In this document: piece by piece, positions 12,265 to 24,467 of the stretch
Numbering within the stretch: the stretch's first letter is position 1
Layout: every line of letters starts with the position of its first letter
From: Rutpela maculata
Lineage: Eukaryota; Arthropoda; Insecta; Coleoptera; Cerambycidae
DNA: 64,000 nt
Assembly (NCBI GenBank): GCA_936432065.2
Contig: OW386290.2
Coordinates: 55,322,843 to 55,386,842, forward strand
Direction: 5' to 3'
The notes under the pieces: model-generated
What the model saw: the letters and a program-made list of their open reading frames with translations, nothing else
What the model was told of the DNA's origin: nothing
Database searches by the model: none
Made by a program: the position numbers and the translations under genes

Positions 12265-12897
12265 AAAATAAAAACAATAACAAAAGAGCCATACTACACT
12301 GTGCACAGCTAGCACATATAAAACTCCAAAAAATACAAAACATAACAACCACAAATAAACTAATACTAATTACTAACCCTAATAATATCAAATAAACTAT
12401 ATCAGCCCAGCCAAAAGATCACCGTCATTTATCTATAATAATAATCCGAGGTAAACATCAAGAAGGTGGAGAGCCTTAGCCGCAGAGCACATACCACGAA
12501 GTTTATTCTCATTTTTAATGTTTGTATACGCATTTTTAGCTTGAAAGCGTACTGGCTCCAAACAAATATTTAAAAATTCACGTAAATAATTTTTCAATAG
12601 ATAATAAAAATAGACTGCTAATTGCAGGTTAGATTTCCAACATACAAAATGAGTCCTATTTTATTAGAACAAACTATTTAGAACTTCATAAACATTACAC
12701 TGAACTAGATTTTAGTTGAAAATACGGGAACCAGGCAGAAATTTTAATAACAGCTGCGTAATACTTTTAAATCTTAAAAAACATATTTTTGAGGTTAGCT
12801 GTGACGTCACATGCAGATGACCTATAATAGCCCCACAGCCTACCCTTTGCCCCACTTCAGCTTTAGTTTTACCGATGAAACTTTGTGATTGGCGTTC
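12265..12897. other. intergenic, nothing recognised
   Basis: AT-rich sequence between the jockey tail and the next transposon, with no supported feature. Confidence 0.55.
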
Positions 12898-13413
12898 TAG
12901 GCGTCCAGATCACCCCTAATAAGTGCTCTAGAAACTGAGTAACCGATTTGGTCGAGGTAACCACTTCTAACTTGGTTTTTCTTAAAGTTGACATCGAAGA
13001 GTACTTACAGTAAAAAATTAGCCAAAGTTAGTTGATCGGAACATGTAAATAATTGCAAAAAACTATGATTTTTTTATATCACGAATTTTGTCGAATTTCA
13101 TCTTCAACTCACGATATCTCGGCAAATAATGAATATTTGTAGATGAAATTTCAGCACGACATTGATCGAGTTATTCTTTAAGATACTAAATTGGCCTGAA
13201 GGCTTATTTATTTCACAGATGAAAATGGTGATTTTTCAAAAAATTTCTTTTGTCAAGCCTAATTTTTTTTTTCATACACAAGAGTTGTGCGACGAACTTT
13301 TAATACGATAATTTTTGACAAACTTATATTAAAGTGCAATATTTAAAGAAGTTTTCTGTAAAGTTTCACGTATTCATATTGTATATATAAAAAGTTATCG
13401 CACTTTGAAGTAG
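12898..13413. repeat. left terminal inverted repeat of the 12898-15337 element
   Basis: Pairs with 14836-15337 end to end, including the TTTTTACTGTAAGTACTC-type segment and the TAATTTTTGACAAACTTATA segment. It contains no coding sequence. Confidence 0.9.
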
Positions 13414-13639
13414 AGTCTCCGCGCGCAACAGACATGTTTCATTGTGCTGGTTGCCATAGTTCAGGCATTTACTATCATATCAAAGCAATGTTTTGTTACA
13501 TATTCCCTTTTAACAAGTTACTGTAAAGTGGAAATAAGTAAAACTAAATTAATTGTTGATAAATTAAAAAATACACAATACATTGGGTTGCTTTTAATAT
13601 TTTTAATCTGAATCAACATCTATGAGCTGCAACGAGCAA

Positions 13640-14651
13640 TTTGATGTAGAGTTATAAATGAGACAGAATTTTATACCAGCAGCGTTGCACGAACAAAATT
13701 CATTATCACAAGATGTTTATTTTGATCTGCAATTACAAATATACTTTTGAAGCAACTCCAGACTTGTTGGTCCTTCAAAATATATTGCAAAAGTTCTTCA
13801 TTTTCAAATTTCCAGCCAAAATCAGTCGGATTGAGTGCTTCAGAAATGGGTATGTGAGCATTATACCATAGGTGCACTTGCCAAAAATAGCGTTTCATGT
13901 GTTGAAGGAGAGCTGGGTACGATGGAGGTAATTTTTCAACGTATGAGTTTTTTTTCGAGCTAAGATTACTTACACGTCATTAATATTGTCTTTTTTACTT
14001 TTGAAGTCATAAATTCCAATCACAAATTTTGTCCAAGCATTAACAGTTTCAAGTGTTAATTTATTCTCAATTTGAGACATCTGGACTAAATGTTCTCTGC
14101 TCATTTTTTGTGCTACGTTGAGAGCTTTTTTCTTACCAATTCTGTAGAAAGCGGAAGTCGTATCGCATCCTGTTAATGCATGAATTATTGGTAATGCTAA
14201 ACAAATACTACTTCCTAGTTCTTGGCATATAATATGTATTGGTATAAAGCGCCGCAAATCCGTTTTGATGCTATTTTTTTCCAGTTTGAAATCATACTTG
14301 AATCTTTGTATTTATTTTAAAATAATGTGCGATTAAAAGAATAAACACATCTGTATCTGGGAACTTAACGATCACTATCATGTCCTGAGTATCTAAGTAT
14401 TGTTTAGAAATGTAGATCAGATGACAAATTATTCGAGAGTCAGCTTCAGCATGATTCGTAAATAAATCTGTAACCTCACGTTCAAGTGAATCAGTGATTT
14501 CTTTAGTTACAAGATGATTTTTGTATCCACCAGCTAAATATAATTTTTTATTAATAATTTTATCAGAAGTCTGAGGGATTTCAATATTTTTTTCGATGTA
14601 GTCGCATAAAAATAGTTTTATTTGCATCTGTAGACATAACTTTAATCCCAA
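13640..14651 (-). pseudogene. FEN1/XPG-like (PIN-fold) transposon nuclease, C-terminal half
   Basis: Reading from 14651 downward: a linker, then NHAEADSRIICHL (acidic motif, compare EAEA of FEN1), VKFPDTDVFILLIAHY (DxD motif), and, after a stop and a frameshift at an A-run near 14275, HALTGCDTTSAFYRIGKKKAL (split here as HALTGCDTTSAF and IGKKKAL), the GCD motif of FEN1-type nucleases. Further on come LPPSYPALLQHMKRYFWQ and NPTDFGWKFEN. In another frame near 13750 comes a Cys-rich tail with CNCRS, CDNEFCSCNAAGIKFC, matching the CXC segment of related copies. Family function is inferred: structure-specific cleavage of DNA, with the CXC part probably binding DNA. At least one stop and two frameshifts make it a pseudogene. 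Confidence 0.75.
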
Positions 14652-14835
14652 TCTGGTATAAATCTACTAGCATTAATATCGTAAGTATTAGAATTTAGTT
14701 TATACCTTTTTGACCTCTCTTGCGTTAGGAAATGACGTGAATCTCAGAAAAAATTTCAAATAGTTTCCGAAAATACTTCAAAAAATATTGTCCAACATCT
14801 TCGAAACATTTCATATATTTCGTATTTAAACACTG

Positions 14836-15337
14836 CTACTTCAAAGTGCAATAACTTTTTATATATACAATATGAATACGAGAAACTTTACAGAAAACTT
14901 CTTTAAATATTGTACTTTAATATAAGTTTGTCAAAAATTATCGTATTAAAAGTTCGTCACACAACTTTTGTGTTTGAAAAAAAAATTAGGCTTGACAAAA
15001 GAAATTTTTTGAAAAATCACTATTTTCATCTGTGAAATAAATAAGGGTTCAGACCAATTCAATATCTTAAAGAATAACTTGAGCAATGTCGTGCTGAAAT
15101 TTCATCTAAAAATATTCATTTGCCGAGATATCGCGAGTTGAAGATGAAATTAGACAAAACGTGATATAAAAAAATTATAGTTTCTTGCATTTATTTATAT
15201 GTTCCGATCAACTAACTTTGGCTAATTTTTTACTGTAAGTACTCTTCGATGTCAACTTGAAGAAAAACCAGGTTAGAAGTGGTTACCTCAACCTAACCGG
15301 TTAGTTGGTTAAAACGGGGGTGATCGTTGCACGCCTA
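14836..15337. repeat. right terminal inverted repeat of the 12898-15337 element
   Basis: Reverse complement of 12898-13413 with scattered differences. The outer end ACGCCTA mirrors TAGGCGT on the left. Confidence 0.9.
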
Positions 15338-15418
15338 TTATACCCTCTGAACGGAAAAAAATAGCATTTAAAAGATAGTTGACGCTGTTGTCAAGGAAGA
15401 ATCCTTATATACTTTTAG

Positions 15419-15510
15419 TGAAAAATATGCAGAGTGGACACCCTAAAGAGAATAAATGAATAAAAAATGTGACGGGGGAGAAAAATATTTCTCATGTAGT
15501 TTACATTAGA
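15419..15510. repeat. solo unit of the repeat arrayed at 54020-54390
   Basis: GAAAAATATGCAGAGTGGACA, followed by AAAAAATGTGACG and TTTCTCATGTAGTTTACAT, matches the unit order of the 54-kb array (GAAAAATATACAGGG, AAAAATGTGATGACG, CGCATGTAGTTAACA). It is one isolated copy. Confidence 0.5.
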
Positions 15511-15522
15511 TTAAATTAGAAA

Positions 15523-16498
15523 GGAGAAGCTGGCTGATTGGAGTTCACCACAGCAAACACCTGTGGATCTATTGTGGTGTTCCTGTTCTAGTTTTCTTTG
15601 AGTTGCGTATTCACCAAAGCTCTGAACAAGTTCAGAGTTGTTCGGAGCCAGATCGACAATAGCTCAAAACTTGGTGGGTACGGTCGTAATGTTTGTCGGC
15701 TCCTGGTTTGTCGAGCCGAACCATGATGTAGCGGTAACATCAAATGGCTCACGTCTTCAGACATTCAAGGCAGCTTGGAGGTCAGTTTCAGTGTGGATGT
15801 TGCTGAAGTAGTAGTGCAGCAACAATTAATTCGTCTTCACCGTCACTCATTATGTAGACATCTGAAATAAAATATGGAACCAGTTCAGGATATTAGTTCC
15901 GAACTAATTCCGAACTCTAATAGATCTTGGTGTGTACAGCATTAATAGTTTTGGACCTGCTTTGAATTCGCAACTTCTGAACCAGCTCCGACCCGGCTCA
16001 GAACTTTTAGAGATTTTCATCCAGATTTGTCTCAGAATGAGACTCCACAGCCTTAGTAAGGACCTCTTAGTATAGAGTCAGTCCTCGGCTTCTCCTCGTC
16101 GAGTAGTTTGAATCTTAGTCTAGACTGACGTTTTCTCTTCCACTTGACATACTCTGCATGCCAAACCCATAACACTCATATGTCTGAAGACCCACCATTA
16201 TCATAATGGTCTTTCTATGGCGTAGTAAGTTTTCGACCATTCCACAACATTTATTAACGGATGCTGTTATGCATGGCTTAGCCACGCCGCAAAAGGTTTC
16301 GGATCCTACTAGCGTCTTGCATACGCTTTCCTTGGTCAGTTCATCGGTCGTTTCATTTCTCCTGGGTCTCTTGTGGTCTGGTACCCACGCCACGGTCACT
16401 TTTTTCTGACTTCCTAAGTTCATAGGGGAATTATGCAATCCCATACTAGTCTTAAATCGACCTGCATGGAATCGACTGCCTTTAGCACTGCTTGGCTA
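15523..16498 (-). pseudogene. R1/LOA-like LINE 3' end with RNase H domain, interrupted by an insertion
   Basis: The minus frame shows the RNase H strands QAVLKAVDS, RLVWDC and KKVTVAWVPDHKRPRRNE with ADELTKE-like TTDELTKE (the His and Asp region of RNase H). It then shows the downstream VGLQTYECYGFGM segment (compare vGLLTGHC in related LINEs), and a 3' untranslated region to about 15523. RNase H removes the RNA strand after reverse transcription. The gene is cut at 16498/16499 by the 16499-24748 transposon; its upstream part resumes at 24753. The 3' tail (CCAATCAGCCAGC on the minus strand) recurs at 40875-41105. Confidence 0.75.
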
Positions 16499-16835
16499 TA
16501 GTGTGGTGGCTTAGAGCAAATACTAGGCAGAACCGTGACCTGCTGGATTAAAGCGCCAAATTTTGCAGAGTTCTTATATACCCTCAGTACTATCAATTCA
16601 GGGGGGGGGGGGGTGACCGATTTCACTGTCCGCCATCTTGAAATACGACGCTATCTTTGTTTTCTTTGGACTGTAACTGTAAATTTTGGACTTTTCTTAT
16701 GTTTTTACTAAATATCTCCCCAACTTCTGGGTTTGTAGCAAAAAGGATTTAATTTAAACTAAATTTGCTATAATTTCAGATCAGAGCCGCTTTTGTAACT
16801 TTAATATTTTGCGAGATACAAGCTTCCAAAATTTT
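16499..16835. repeat. left terminal inverted repeat of the 16499-24748 element
   Basis: Pairs with 24468-24748, including AACCGTGACCTGCTGGATT, the CCGCCATCTTG segment and GCGAGATACAAGCTTCC. A 12-G run sits near 16600. An internal duplication (16764-16829 repeated at 16885-16951) extends the subterminal region. Confidence 0.9.
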
Positions 16836-18047
16836 GGACTTTCTTGAGGTTATAACGACAGCAATCAGTTTTAATCTAGACTAAATTTGCTACAACTTTA
16901 AACTAGATTTGCTTTTGTAACTTTAATATTTTGCGAGATATAAGCATTCAGACTTTCTAAATGCTTGTCCTCCGTCTTTGAGTAATCACGGTGATTTACG
17001 ACTGACTGACGACAAATCAGATTTACTGTCCTGCCTATCTTCAATTAAAGACCACGATGTACCAAACTTTGATGTCAAAATATTTGATGGACCTGCCATT
17101 GTACATGCACTTCCTAAATATGATGCATGCACATTTGGAAAATATAGTGATATGATCTTCTTACCATGGATCAAGAGACAACTTCAGATTGCCTAAGAAT
17201 CGATGTTGTATGGGACATATACAAGCCAGACAGTCTGAAGGAAACTACACGTGTGAAAAGAGGGAAAGGAGAAAGGTGAAAAGTCACAAGGGAAACCACA
17301 CTCACCAAAAATTTTGTTACATTCCTGAAGAATTCAGAGAACAACACTAAGTGATGCAATCGCAGCTTATGACGTACAAGAAGGTAAAGAAATATACATC
17401 GCCTATGGTAAATCTGTTATTTAAAAAAATAGCAGTCCGAAACTGACCACGAAGAAGCTGATACCAGAATGTGTCTTTATATATATTGGATGCATTACAA
17501 AAGGGTGCAACCAACATCCTCATAAGTACAGTTGGCACACATGTTATTATGGTACTACATACATAAACCAGAGTCACATCTAGGTACCGCGTCACACTTG
17601 AGAATTACATTGCGACTCACATATCTGCATTTGAGATAGCTCAAACAGTTTCAAATGTCCACAGTGGAGACATCGCACTGTGAATTAAAAATTAACTCAC
17701 ATTGGCATCACATGAAAGTTTATATGCTAAATCTCGTTTGTTGTTAGATGTAAGTCACAACAGCTTCACTTTGTGAGATAATAAAAGACTCGCAGTACTG
17801 ACATTGCGACCTACATTTTTTATATATTCGACATCAGTTGAACTCTCAGGCGTGTTAACTATGTCGTCTCTCCTTTCGGATGGAAGAAAAATAAAAAATA
17901 CAATTATATTGTAGTTCCATGTGTATATTATTTACATTAATATATCTAATATTGTTTACCACACTCCAGTTTACTCTCACAAGGGATGCCTGCAAATTAT
18001 AATGTTTATTAAATTATTAAATTAATTTTTACTTACCTTTTTACCAA

Positions 18048-18131
18048 TTGCGGTCTGTAGGGATTGAACCTTCAACGCCTGCGTTGTCTCTGTAACAATT
18101 CTGACTCTCATACCCACTGAGCTATCTAGGT
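18048..18131 (-). ncRNA. tRNA-like segment (SINE head)
   Basis: The minus strand holds TAGCTCAGTGGGTATGAG (A box) and, about 45 bp on, GGTTCAATCCC (B box), the internal RNA polymerase III promoter pair. Acceptor and T stems pair poorly, so it is more likely tRNA-derived than a working tRNA. A second such segment lies at 21207-21283 in the same orientation. Confidence 0.45.
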
Positions 18132-19494
18132 GTCCGTTATTTGTAACATTATTTCTTCGCTGTTCAATAAAATTTAATTTTCATCAAGTGTTTGAGAGTC
18201 TTACTGCACTTTATGTTATTTGAAGAAAAAATATTACTACCCCAGTAGCTCAGAGACTCGGCAGATGAGTCATGGGTAAGAAAATGCTTTACGAATGGTT
18301 TTACGTGTTAGATAGATAAAGATTAATAAATGATAGATGTTTTTATAAATTTTTTTTTTTAAGAGATGTTAATTTCACTTAGATAATGGTAAATTTTCCA
18401 GAAAAACGGGGCGCCAATCTTTCTATAATTATAATTTACACTGAAACTGAAGTTTGATTATAAGAAAGATAAACTAATCAAAATTTAGAGAAAGTACTAG
18501 TTGTATAAAAAAAAAATGTAAATTAATAATTCAAATTTAGCACAAGTCAAGATTAGATTAATACCTCTGAATATTACTAAAGGATGTTCAACTTTTTATC
18601 AAAGATTAAATAATTAATACAGTAAGTAATATCGAAATATTTAGTTTGTAAAGTTTGGTTTGTATCAAAATACCTGAAATAAGTGGACAATGTGATTATA
18701 AAATTGATTTTGTTATAAATCAATCAAACTTGGCGTGTTTTTATTATAAAACAACTAAACTGAGGCCTTAATATTAAGTGAAGTTAAATACAAAAAAAAT
18801 ATATCGAGAGGACGATAAAATGTTATGCAGATATTATTTATAATATGGTCTAAAACATGGACCGACAATATGGTGTTTAAAAGTCAAATTTTATTATATA
18901 ACTATACCTAAATGTTTCGTAGAAATTGTGATCACAAAGTCTTTACAGAACTTTTTTATATAATCTGTTTTTAATTAGACGTAACGTCGATAATTTATAA
19001 CTTAATAAAAATAGTATATATTAACTGTTCATTGAAATATGTTAATAATAAAATTGAAAATAGAAACAGTTTTTTAAAAAAAATAGAACATGATACTTTA
19101 AAAACTCTAAAAATGTTAAAAGGTAAAAATATGAAGTATTTATATAAAAAACGTTAGAAAAAAAAACTTATTTGTGACACTTATCTGGAATTTTTCTGTG
19201 AATGAAAGTGGTGACTTTAGTAGGGGATGATGTTGGTGAAATCCAACCCACAGTGATATAATTGTTGGTTTCTAGATGAGCCCGGGATCAGGTTTAGAAA
19301 TTTCCAATACCATATTCGACGCTTCCAGAAATTCCATAAGGACAAATCCCAACTATCCTACCATACTATCGTCGCGATCTCCATACAAAATTTGTTTCCA
19401 ACCCAAAATTTAATATGACGTTAATAAGCAATGCATAACTACGATGTACATCCCAAGATTGATAAAACTTGCTTCCAATTTTAGAAGATTTGCA

Positions 19495-19635
19495 TTTTTA
19501 TAATAAAACTTGCATCTAATACAAAAATTCTTTGTCCAATACTAACATTTTTCGTCCAAAACTAAATTATTTGGATTCAATATGAAAATTGTTTATCCAT
19601 TAATAAAATTGTTTATCCAATAGTGAAACCCTGGA
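19495..19635. repeat. short degenerate direct repeats
   Basis: Words such as TTGTTTATCCA and AATACAAAAATTCTTTGTCCA recur about every 20-27 bp five or six times. No coding sense. Confidence 0.5.
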
Positions 19636-20819
19636 AAGAAGTGAAGTGTAAGCGTGAGTTGTAAAATGGCCGCTGCCAAATCTAAGTTACAAAAAAAATT
19701 ATTTCTTTATAAATTACTTACGGATTAAACCGGTGAAGATAATTAGGCCTGATTCATAATTAAGAAGAGGGACTATCAACCCTTTCAATGTTGAAGTCTT
19801 CAAGGAAAAATTTAATGAAAATACATCACTATTTAAAAGTTCATCGGGCAATCGAAGTTCTAACCTTCTAGTAACGGAAAACTATTCGTTCTGCTTTCTT
19901 TTTCGGTGCGTATAAATCGCATCGCTTCGTTACCCTCTCCACTCATAAAGATAAGCTGATTTTAGACGTAACTCTGGTTGCATACCGTTGTGTTTATTTA
20001 AAAAGCAATTTTAAGAAATATATTTAAATCTACCGCGGACATTCACGCTTAAGTTAAAATATTTTATAATTTATGAGGCGGCAATATGCCTGCTACATAT
20101 TTTGGATGCTAAAAGTGGTATAGTAATGTGTGGGAAATGTATTTAATGAGATTATCAGGAATAATAAGTCGTTTATTATGTGAAATTGAATTTCTAATAG
20201 AACTTTTGACAAACAACCTTATTTAAAATATTATGTGTATTAATCATTCAAGCCCTTTTTTTCTATTTTCTTTTGTGTTCCCAAACCAAAATTTTTCCTG
20301 GTAGCATTTATATTTATTTATAATTATTATAGTGAAATTAGGATTTTAATGTGAATTGTCTGGCCAGGACAGTTTTTCTGTTTTAACGTGTTCAGGGGAT
20401 CAACTTAAGTTCACAGCTCAGTTTTGCAGCTTCTGCGAGGACGGCGTATTGTTTATTTAAACAATTTAATTTTTTAGACCGTGTTTTCCATCGGTTTTCT
20501 TTGAATATCTTGAAATCCAGAATCCATAAGTCCTATGAATATTGCAAAATTATGCATTTTTAAACCAGTCACCGTTCTTTCAAAAATAATGGATAATATT
20601 TAATGAAATTGTCTAGCTCTTATGAAGTACAGTCACCACTTAAAATTTCAAATCGAAATGATTACTAAAACAGCTCAAATATACAATTGTTGCTAAAATT
20701 GAATGAAAAACATTTTTTTTTTTTTTCAAAATTTACACCCGTTTTATTGCAGTTGTTTATAGTTTTCGAAATTATAGTTATAAACAAATTCAAGTAACTC
20801 TGATTTTTTTTTGAAATCA

Positions 20820-21620
20820 AAAACGATAAACGAGTATTGAAAGTAGATTAAAAAAGACAATTTTTGAAAAAAAAAATTAATGCTCTACTTGCATTTGGAG
20901 CTGAGATACGTTAGTTTTTGCGTTTAGGTCACTTAAAAATAAACAAATCGTTATTTCTTCTTGAAATTTTGGGCAGGTTATTCTCCAATGCTTATTTGAA
21001 GACAATCCAAAGCTACAATTATTAAAAATAACATCGAATAACGCGGCTTTGAGAACATAATGCACGTTTTCAATTTTTTTATATTTCTTTTAATTTTTGC
21101 CACGAAAATGGTAAACCAACCTAACTTAAACAACTACCCTTATGTTCATGTATACAGCTTTGTAAAACTTTTAATATTACTGATACAATCAAAAAATATA
21201 TATTTAGCGAGCAGGATTTGAACTCGAGGCGTCCGCTTCCTGAATAGAAAGTGCCTTACCCACTGAGCTATCTGGCGACTAAAGTCCAGTTTGTAAGAAC
21301 ATAATATAACATTTAGACATATTTGGTGATTTTCGGATCTCTAACAAAATCACTAAAGACCCCATTTTCGGACCTCCTATACAGTATCTTTTAACAATTG
21401 TAATTTTGGATTATTTTCATGTAGCAGAGACAAAATAATATACATTGGAGAATTACCAGTCCAAATTTCAATAAGAAATATCGATTTGTTTATTTATAAG
21501 TGACCTAAACGTAAAAACTAACGTATCTCAGCTCCAAAAATGCAAGTATAGCATTAATATTTTTTAATAAAGTTGGCTTTTTTAATCTACTTTCATTACT
21601 CCTTTACCGTTTTTTAATTT
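20820..21620. repeat. foldback element within the 17555-21973 insertion
   Basis: Arms at about 20820-20980 and 21450-21615 are reverse complements (for example GGAGCTGAGATACGTTAG against CTAACGTATCTCAGCTCC). The tRNA-like segment at 21207-21283 lies in the loop region. Confidence 0.75.
21207..21283 (-). ncRNA. tRNA-like segment (SINE head)
   Basis: The minus strand has TAGCTCAGTGGGTAAGGC (A box) and GAGTTCAAATCC (B box) at tRNA-like spacing. The flanks GTCGCCA and GCTCGCT do not form an acceptor stem, which argues against a functional tRNA. Confidence 0.45.
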
Positions 21621-22032
21621 GCAATTGCAATTGCACTTTGTGATCTACTCTGAAGCCATTAGTTTCTTGAAATGGTGTCTCTTTAGCTTCACATATATGT
21701 AAATCACATTATTCCTTTGGTAGAAGCATAATGAGAGCTACTTTGAATAGGCAAATGCGAGTTACATTTTTATCCCTCCCGTGACGCTTTTGCTCTATTT
21801 CATGCGAGTTAAATAATAATTTTAAATGATGCCAATAAAATGATATAATGCGATCTCGTTGGGTGATACATTTATTCAGTTGGCATCTCTTTGACTTAAC
21901 AAATGTAAATCAAAATGTGTTAGTCAATGACCATTAATGCGATGTCTCAGAGAGGTCTGTGTTTGCTGGGTAGTAGGCATCATTTTCGAGCTACAAACTT
22001 ACAAACCTAATATTCAACTTTGGATTGCATTT

Positions 22033-23547
22033 CGCTACCTCACTATTACAAGGTTCTATGTGTTAAATAAGACATTTGGAGAAAACGACCCTCAAAAGTT
22101 GGAGTTGTCCTACAGAAGATGGGATACTTTATTATTTTAAGATGATATTTTTTTCTCATACCTATGTTGATTCTAAAGTAATTTTGTCACGAATAGTATT
22201 GATTAATAATAAAATTTTGAAAACAAAAAAAAAAAGAAATATCGACATAGAACTTTTTCAAAAATTTTACGAAAATATTAGCGTCGACATAGAACTAGGA
22301 TATGCTCTTAATACTAATAATATGTTAAAACGTCAACAAACAACAAAAATGTTTCAAGTCAAACATTGTAAAATAATTTTACACAGCCGGTATTTCATTA
22401 CAAGATTATATTTTTATTTAAAAAAAAAGACAACATTCTCTAGAAGATACAATATCGTGTCATATTAAAAAAAGGAAACTATTTCTTTGGAGGCTTCTTT
22501 ATTGCTCGTTTTTTTTATCGGAGAATCTTTTGAAAATATTGATTCATAATACAGTGTGTGTAGTGGCGGGCTAGGCATAGGGAGTAAGAATTACAACATC
22601 GCATGTGCCAGCTGGCTGAAATGAAATAACTAAAAGCTGGGATGCTTCGCCGACGATCGAGTTTGTTGCTGCGGTGTTGTCATATCTCTCGCGCTTCGTG
22701 AATGTACATGCCTAATCGGCAATTACGCGCACTGTATTCTCTATCTAGTCAATATTCAAGAATCAAGATCACAGATCAAACAAACCAAATGTTTCACTTA
22801 ATAGTATTCCCTATGTAACCAGTTTCATTTTTTGTCATGTCACGTGTACCTTCCAGGATTCTGCGCAGAAGACATAAACAGAGCAACCTAGCGGTTGACA
22901 TGGAAGTTAAGACCAGCGAGTATCATATCACAGGAAGGAGTGTTTAGTACTGAAATCTCAGAGATGGAAGTCGTCATCAGCTACACCAGTGATATTAATT
23001 ATTTTGGAATGTGGTGTATTGTATTGAAGCTTAGAGTTGTTATTGTTATACATTTAAGTGGTTTTTTGAGTATTTATTAGGTGACTTTTAATTATTGTTA
23101 CGTGTCACAGCTCCCTCCTGTGACTATACTCGCTGGTTAAGACTGCTTGGTATATGCGCAGATCATTTCACAAATTGGTACCTTCCAGGAGTTGATTTAT
23201 TATCTAAACCATGAAACGTCATAAGTGAAACATCTGGTTTGTTTGATCTGTGTCAAGATGTCACTTTCAGCTACAAATTAGCGCTATCTACATACGACTG
23301 GGAAAACGACAACGGTAATTTCATTTGAACATTACAGGGTTCTATGTATCTACATAGAACTCTGTAGGTCATTTTTCGTAAAAAGTCCGACATACACCCT
23401 TGAAATTCAAAGTATAAATCAGTTCTTGTTGGTGCTGCCACCTTGATTTTTTTTTTCCAAGCTTCATTCTCAACATAGAACCATGTTGTACTGTAACTGA
23501 AATTTGTTAAAAAATGTCACATAGAACCTTGTAATAGTGAGGTAGCG
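22033..23547. mobile_element. 1.5-kb insertion with 30-bp inverted ends and ATTT target duplication
   Basis: Ends CGCTACCTCACTATTACAAG (left) and CTTGTAATAGTGAGGTAGCG (right) are perfect inverted copies and continue to about 30 bp. ATTT flanks both (22029-22032, 23548-23551). Removal rejoins the nuclease frame as WIAFGKGKH, matching the family. A 130-codon open frame at 22076-22468 (+) is Lys/Ile-rich and unlike known proteins. No transposase is recognised, so it appears non-autonomous. Confidence 0.85.
22770..23252. repeat. foldback nested in the 22033-23547 insertion
   Basis: CACAGATCAAACAAACCA near 22770 opposes TGGTTTGTTTGATCTGTG near 23235, with further pairing of GTACCTTCCAGGA segments. 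The intervening 61-codon frame (22895-23080) is not recognised. Confidence 0.75.
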
Positions 23548-24467
23548 ATTTGGTAAGGGTAAACACTTCCGATATTATCGTATCATCTGCCAAGAACTCG
23601 GAGAAAATATATCGCAAGCATTGCCCTTTTTCCATGCTTTCACGGGTTCAGACACTACATCACAATTTTTTGATAAGGGGAAAAAGTCAGCATGGAAGAC
23701 ATGGAAAGCATACCTTCCAGGCACTGAAGGATTTATCTTATCTGCAAAACATCCATTTCAGCCAGTAGGTACATTTGAACTTATAGAACGATTCACATGC
23801 ATCCTGTACGATGGCACAACAGAACTTGACAGCATCAACAACCTCAGAGAGGATCTCCTCACACAAGGAAAAAAGTATGCAAAGTCTACCGCCCACACAG
23901 GATGCCCTCATTCAACACACTAATCGCTGCATCTACCAATCTAGCATCTGGTTAACGATTTTGAAATCACTCCAAAATACACCTACTCCAGCTAACATTG
24001 GATGGAAAAGAAACGAAGAGACATGGCAACCAATCTGGGTGTCTATACCGGAAGCAAGCGAAAGCTGTAGGGAATTAATCAAGTGCCATGTAAGGTTGAA
24101 CCCCTGTGCTCTAAGAAATGTGTTTGTAACAAGGCTGCACTTGCCTGCACAGCTCTTTGTCATTGCAAAGGCCACTGTGAACAGTAAATAACAACATTAT
24201 AAATATAATTTTTATGATTATTTTCTTAATAGTTATTCTGTGATTTTTTTATTGATACGTTTGTAACATGTTCAAATACATTATCTCAAGCAAATTGTGA
24301 TTGTCGATGATTGTCGATCGATGTCTTTCTTTACTCACATTGTAGCCTATTTATTCTTCTTAAACATTAATAAAATAATATTTGCTGTAAAACTGACTGC
24401 ATTGGAGATATTTAGCAAAAACGACAAAAATATAGATTTTTTTAATAACCTGAAAAAAGTAAAAAAA

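Larger units (their letters stand above)
12898..15337 (-). mobile_element. DNA element with 0.5-kb inverted repeats carrying the FEN1/XPG-like nuclease family
   Basis: Inverted arms at 12898-13413 and 14836-15337 are about 85-90% alike by eye. They enclose 1.4 kb holding the C-terminal half of the nuclease on the minus strand. Ends are TAGGCGTCCAGATCACCCC on the left and GGGGTGATCGTTGCACGCCTA on the right (the second given here as its key parts GGGGTGATCG and ACGCCTA). Flanking triplets TTC and TTA do not match exactly, so the target duplication is unclear. Loss of the N-terminal half suggests an internally deleted copy. Confidence 0.82.
17555..21973. mobile_element. 4.4-kb insertion with TA target duplication inside the nuclease gene
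   Basis: TA flanks both ends (17553-17554, 21974-21975). The left end CTACATACATAAACC resembles the inverted right end CTACCCAGCAAACAC over about 20 bp. Excision rejoins the nuclease frame between THVIM and GIIFELQ. Inside are two tRNA-like segments, a short-repeat tract and a foldback, but no transposase, so it is non-autonomous or composite. TA duplication fits Tc1/mariner-type movement, although the weak end match leaves the class open. Confidence 0.65.
16978..24190 (+). pseudogene. FEN1/XPG-like (PIN-fold) transposon nuclease with CXC tail, split by two insertions
   Basis: Exon-like blocks: 16978-17345 has LRLTDDKSDLLSCL, then VKIFDGPAIVHALPK (first catalytic Asp region) and WDIYKPDSLKETTR...KRGKG, the charged segment after motif 1. 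Around 17430-17552 come DHEEADTRM and, one frame over, LQKGATNILISTVGTHVIM, where relatives have VDTDV. 21976-22032 gives ELQTYKPNIQLWIAF, and 23552-24190 gives FGKGKHFRYY, HAFTGSDTTSQFFDKGKK, LPPTQDALIQHTNR, IGWKRNEETWQPIW, EASESCRELIKC and a Cys-rich CXC end read over two frames. The order matches one protein family throughout. The GTH substitution at the DTD site plus frameshifts indicate a dead gene. The N-terminal finger and helical region are absent. Confidence 0.78.

Noticed and set aside
12081..12354. Minus-strand frames rich in Phe
   Set aside because: They are readings of the A-rich tail of the jockey element.
18048..21283. Two functional tRNA genes
   Set aside because: A and B boxes are good, but acceptor and T stems do not pair properly and no 3' terminator run is placed correctly, so tRNA-derived SINE segments are likelier.
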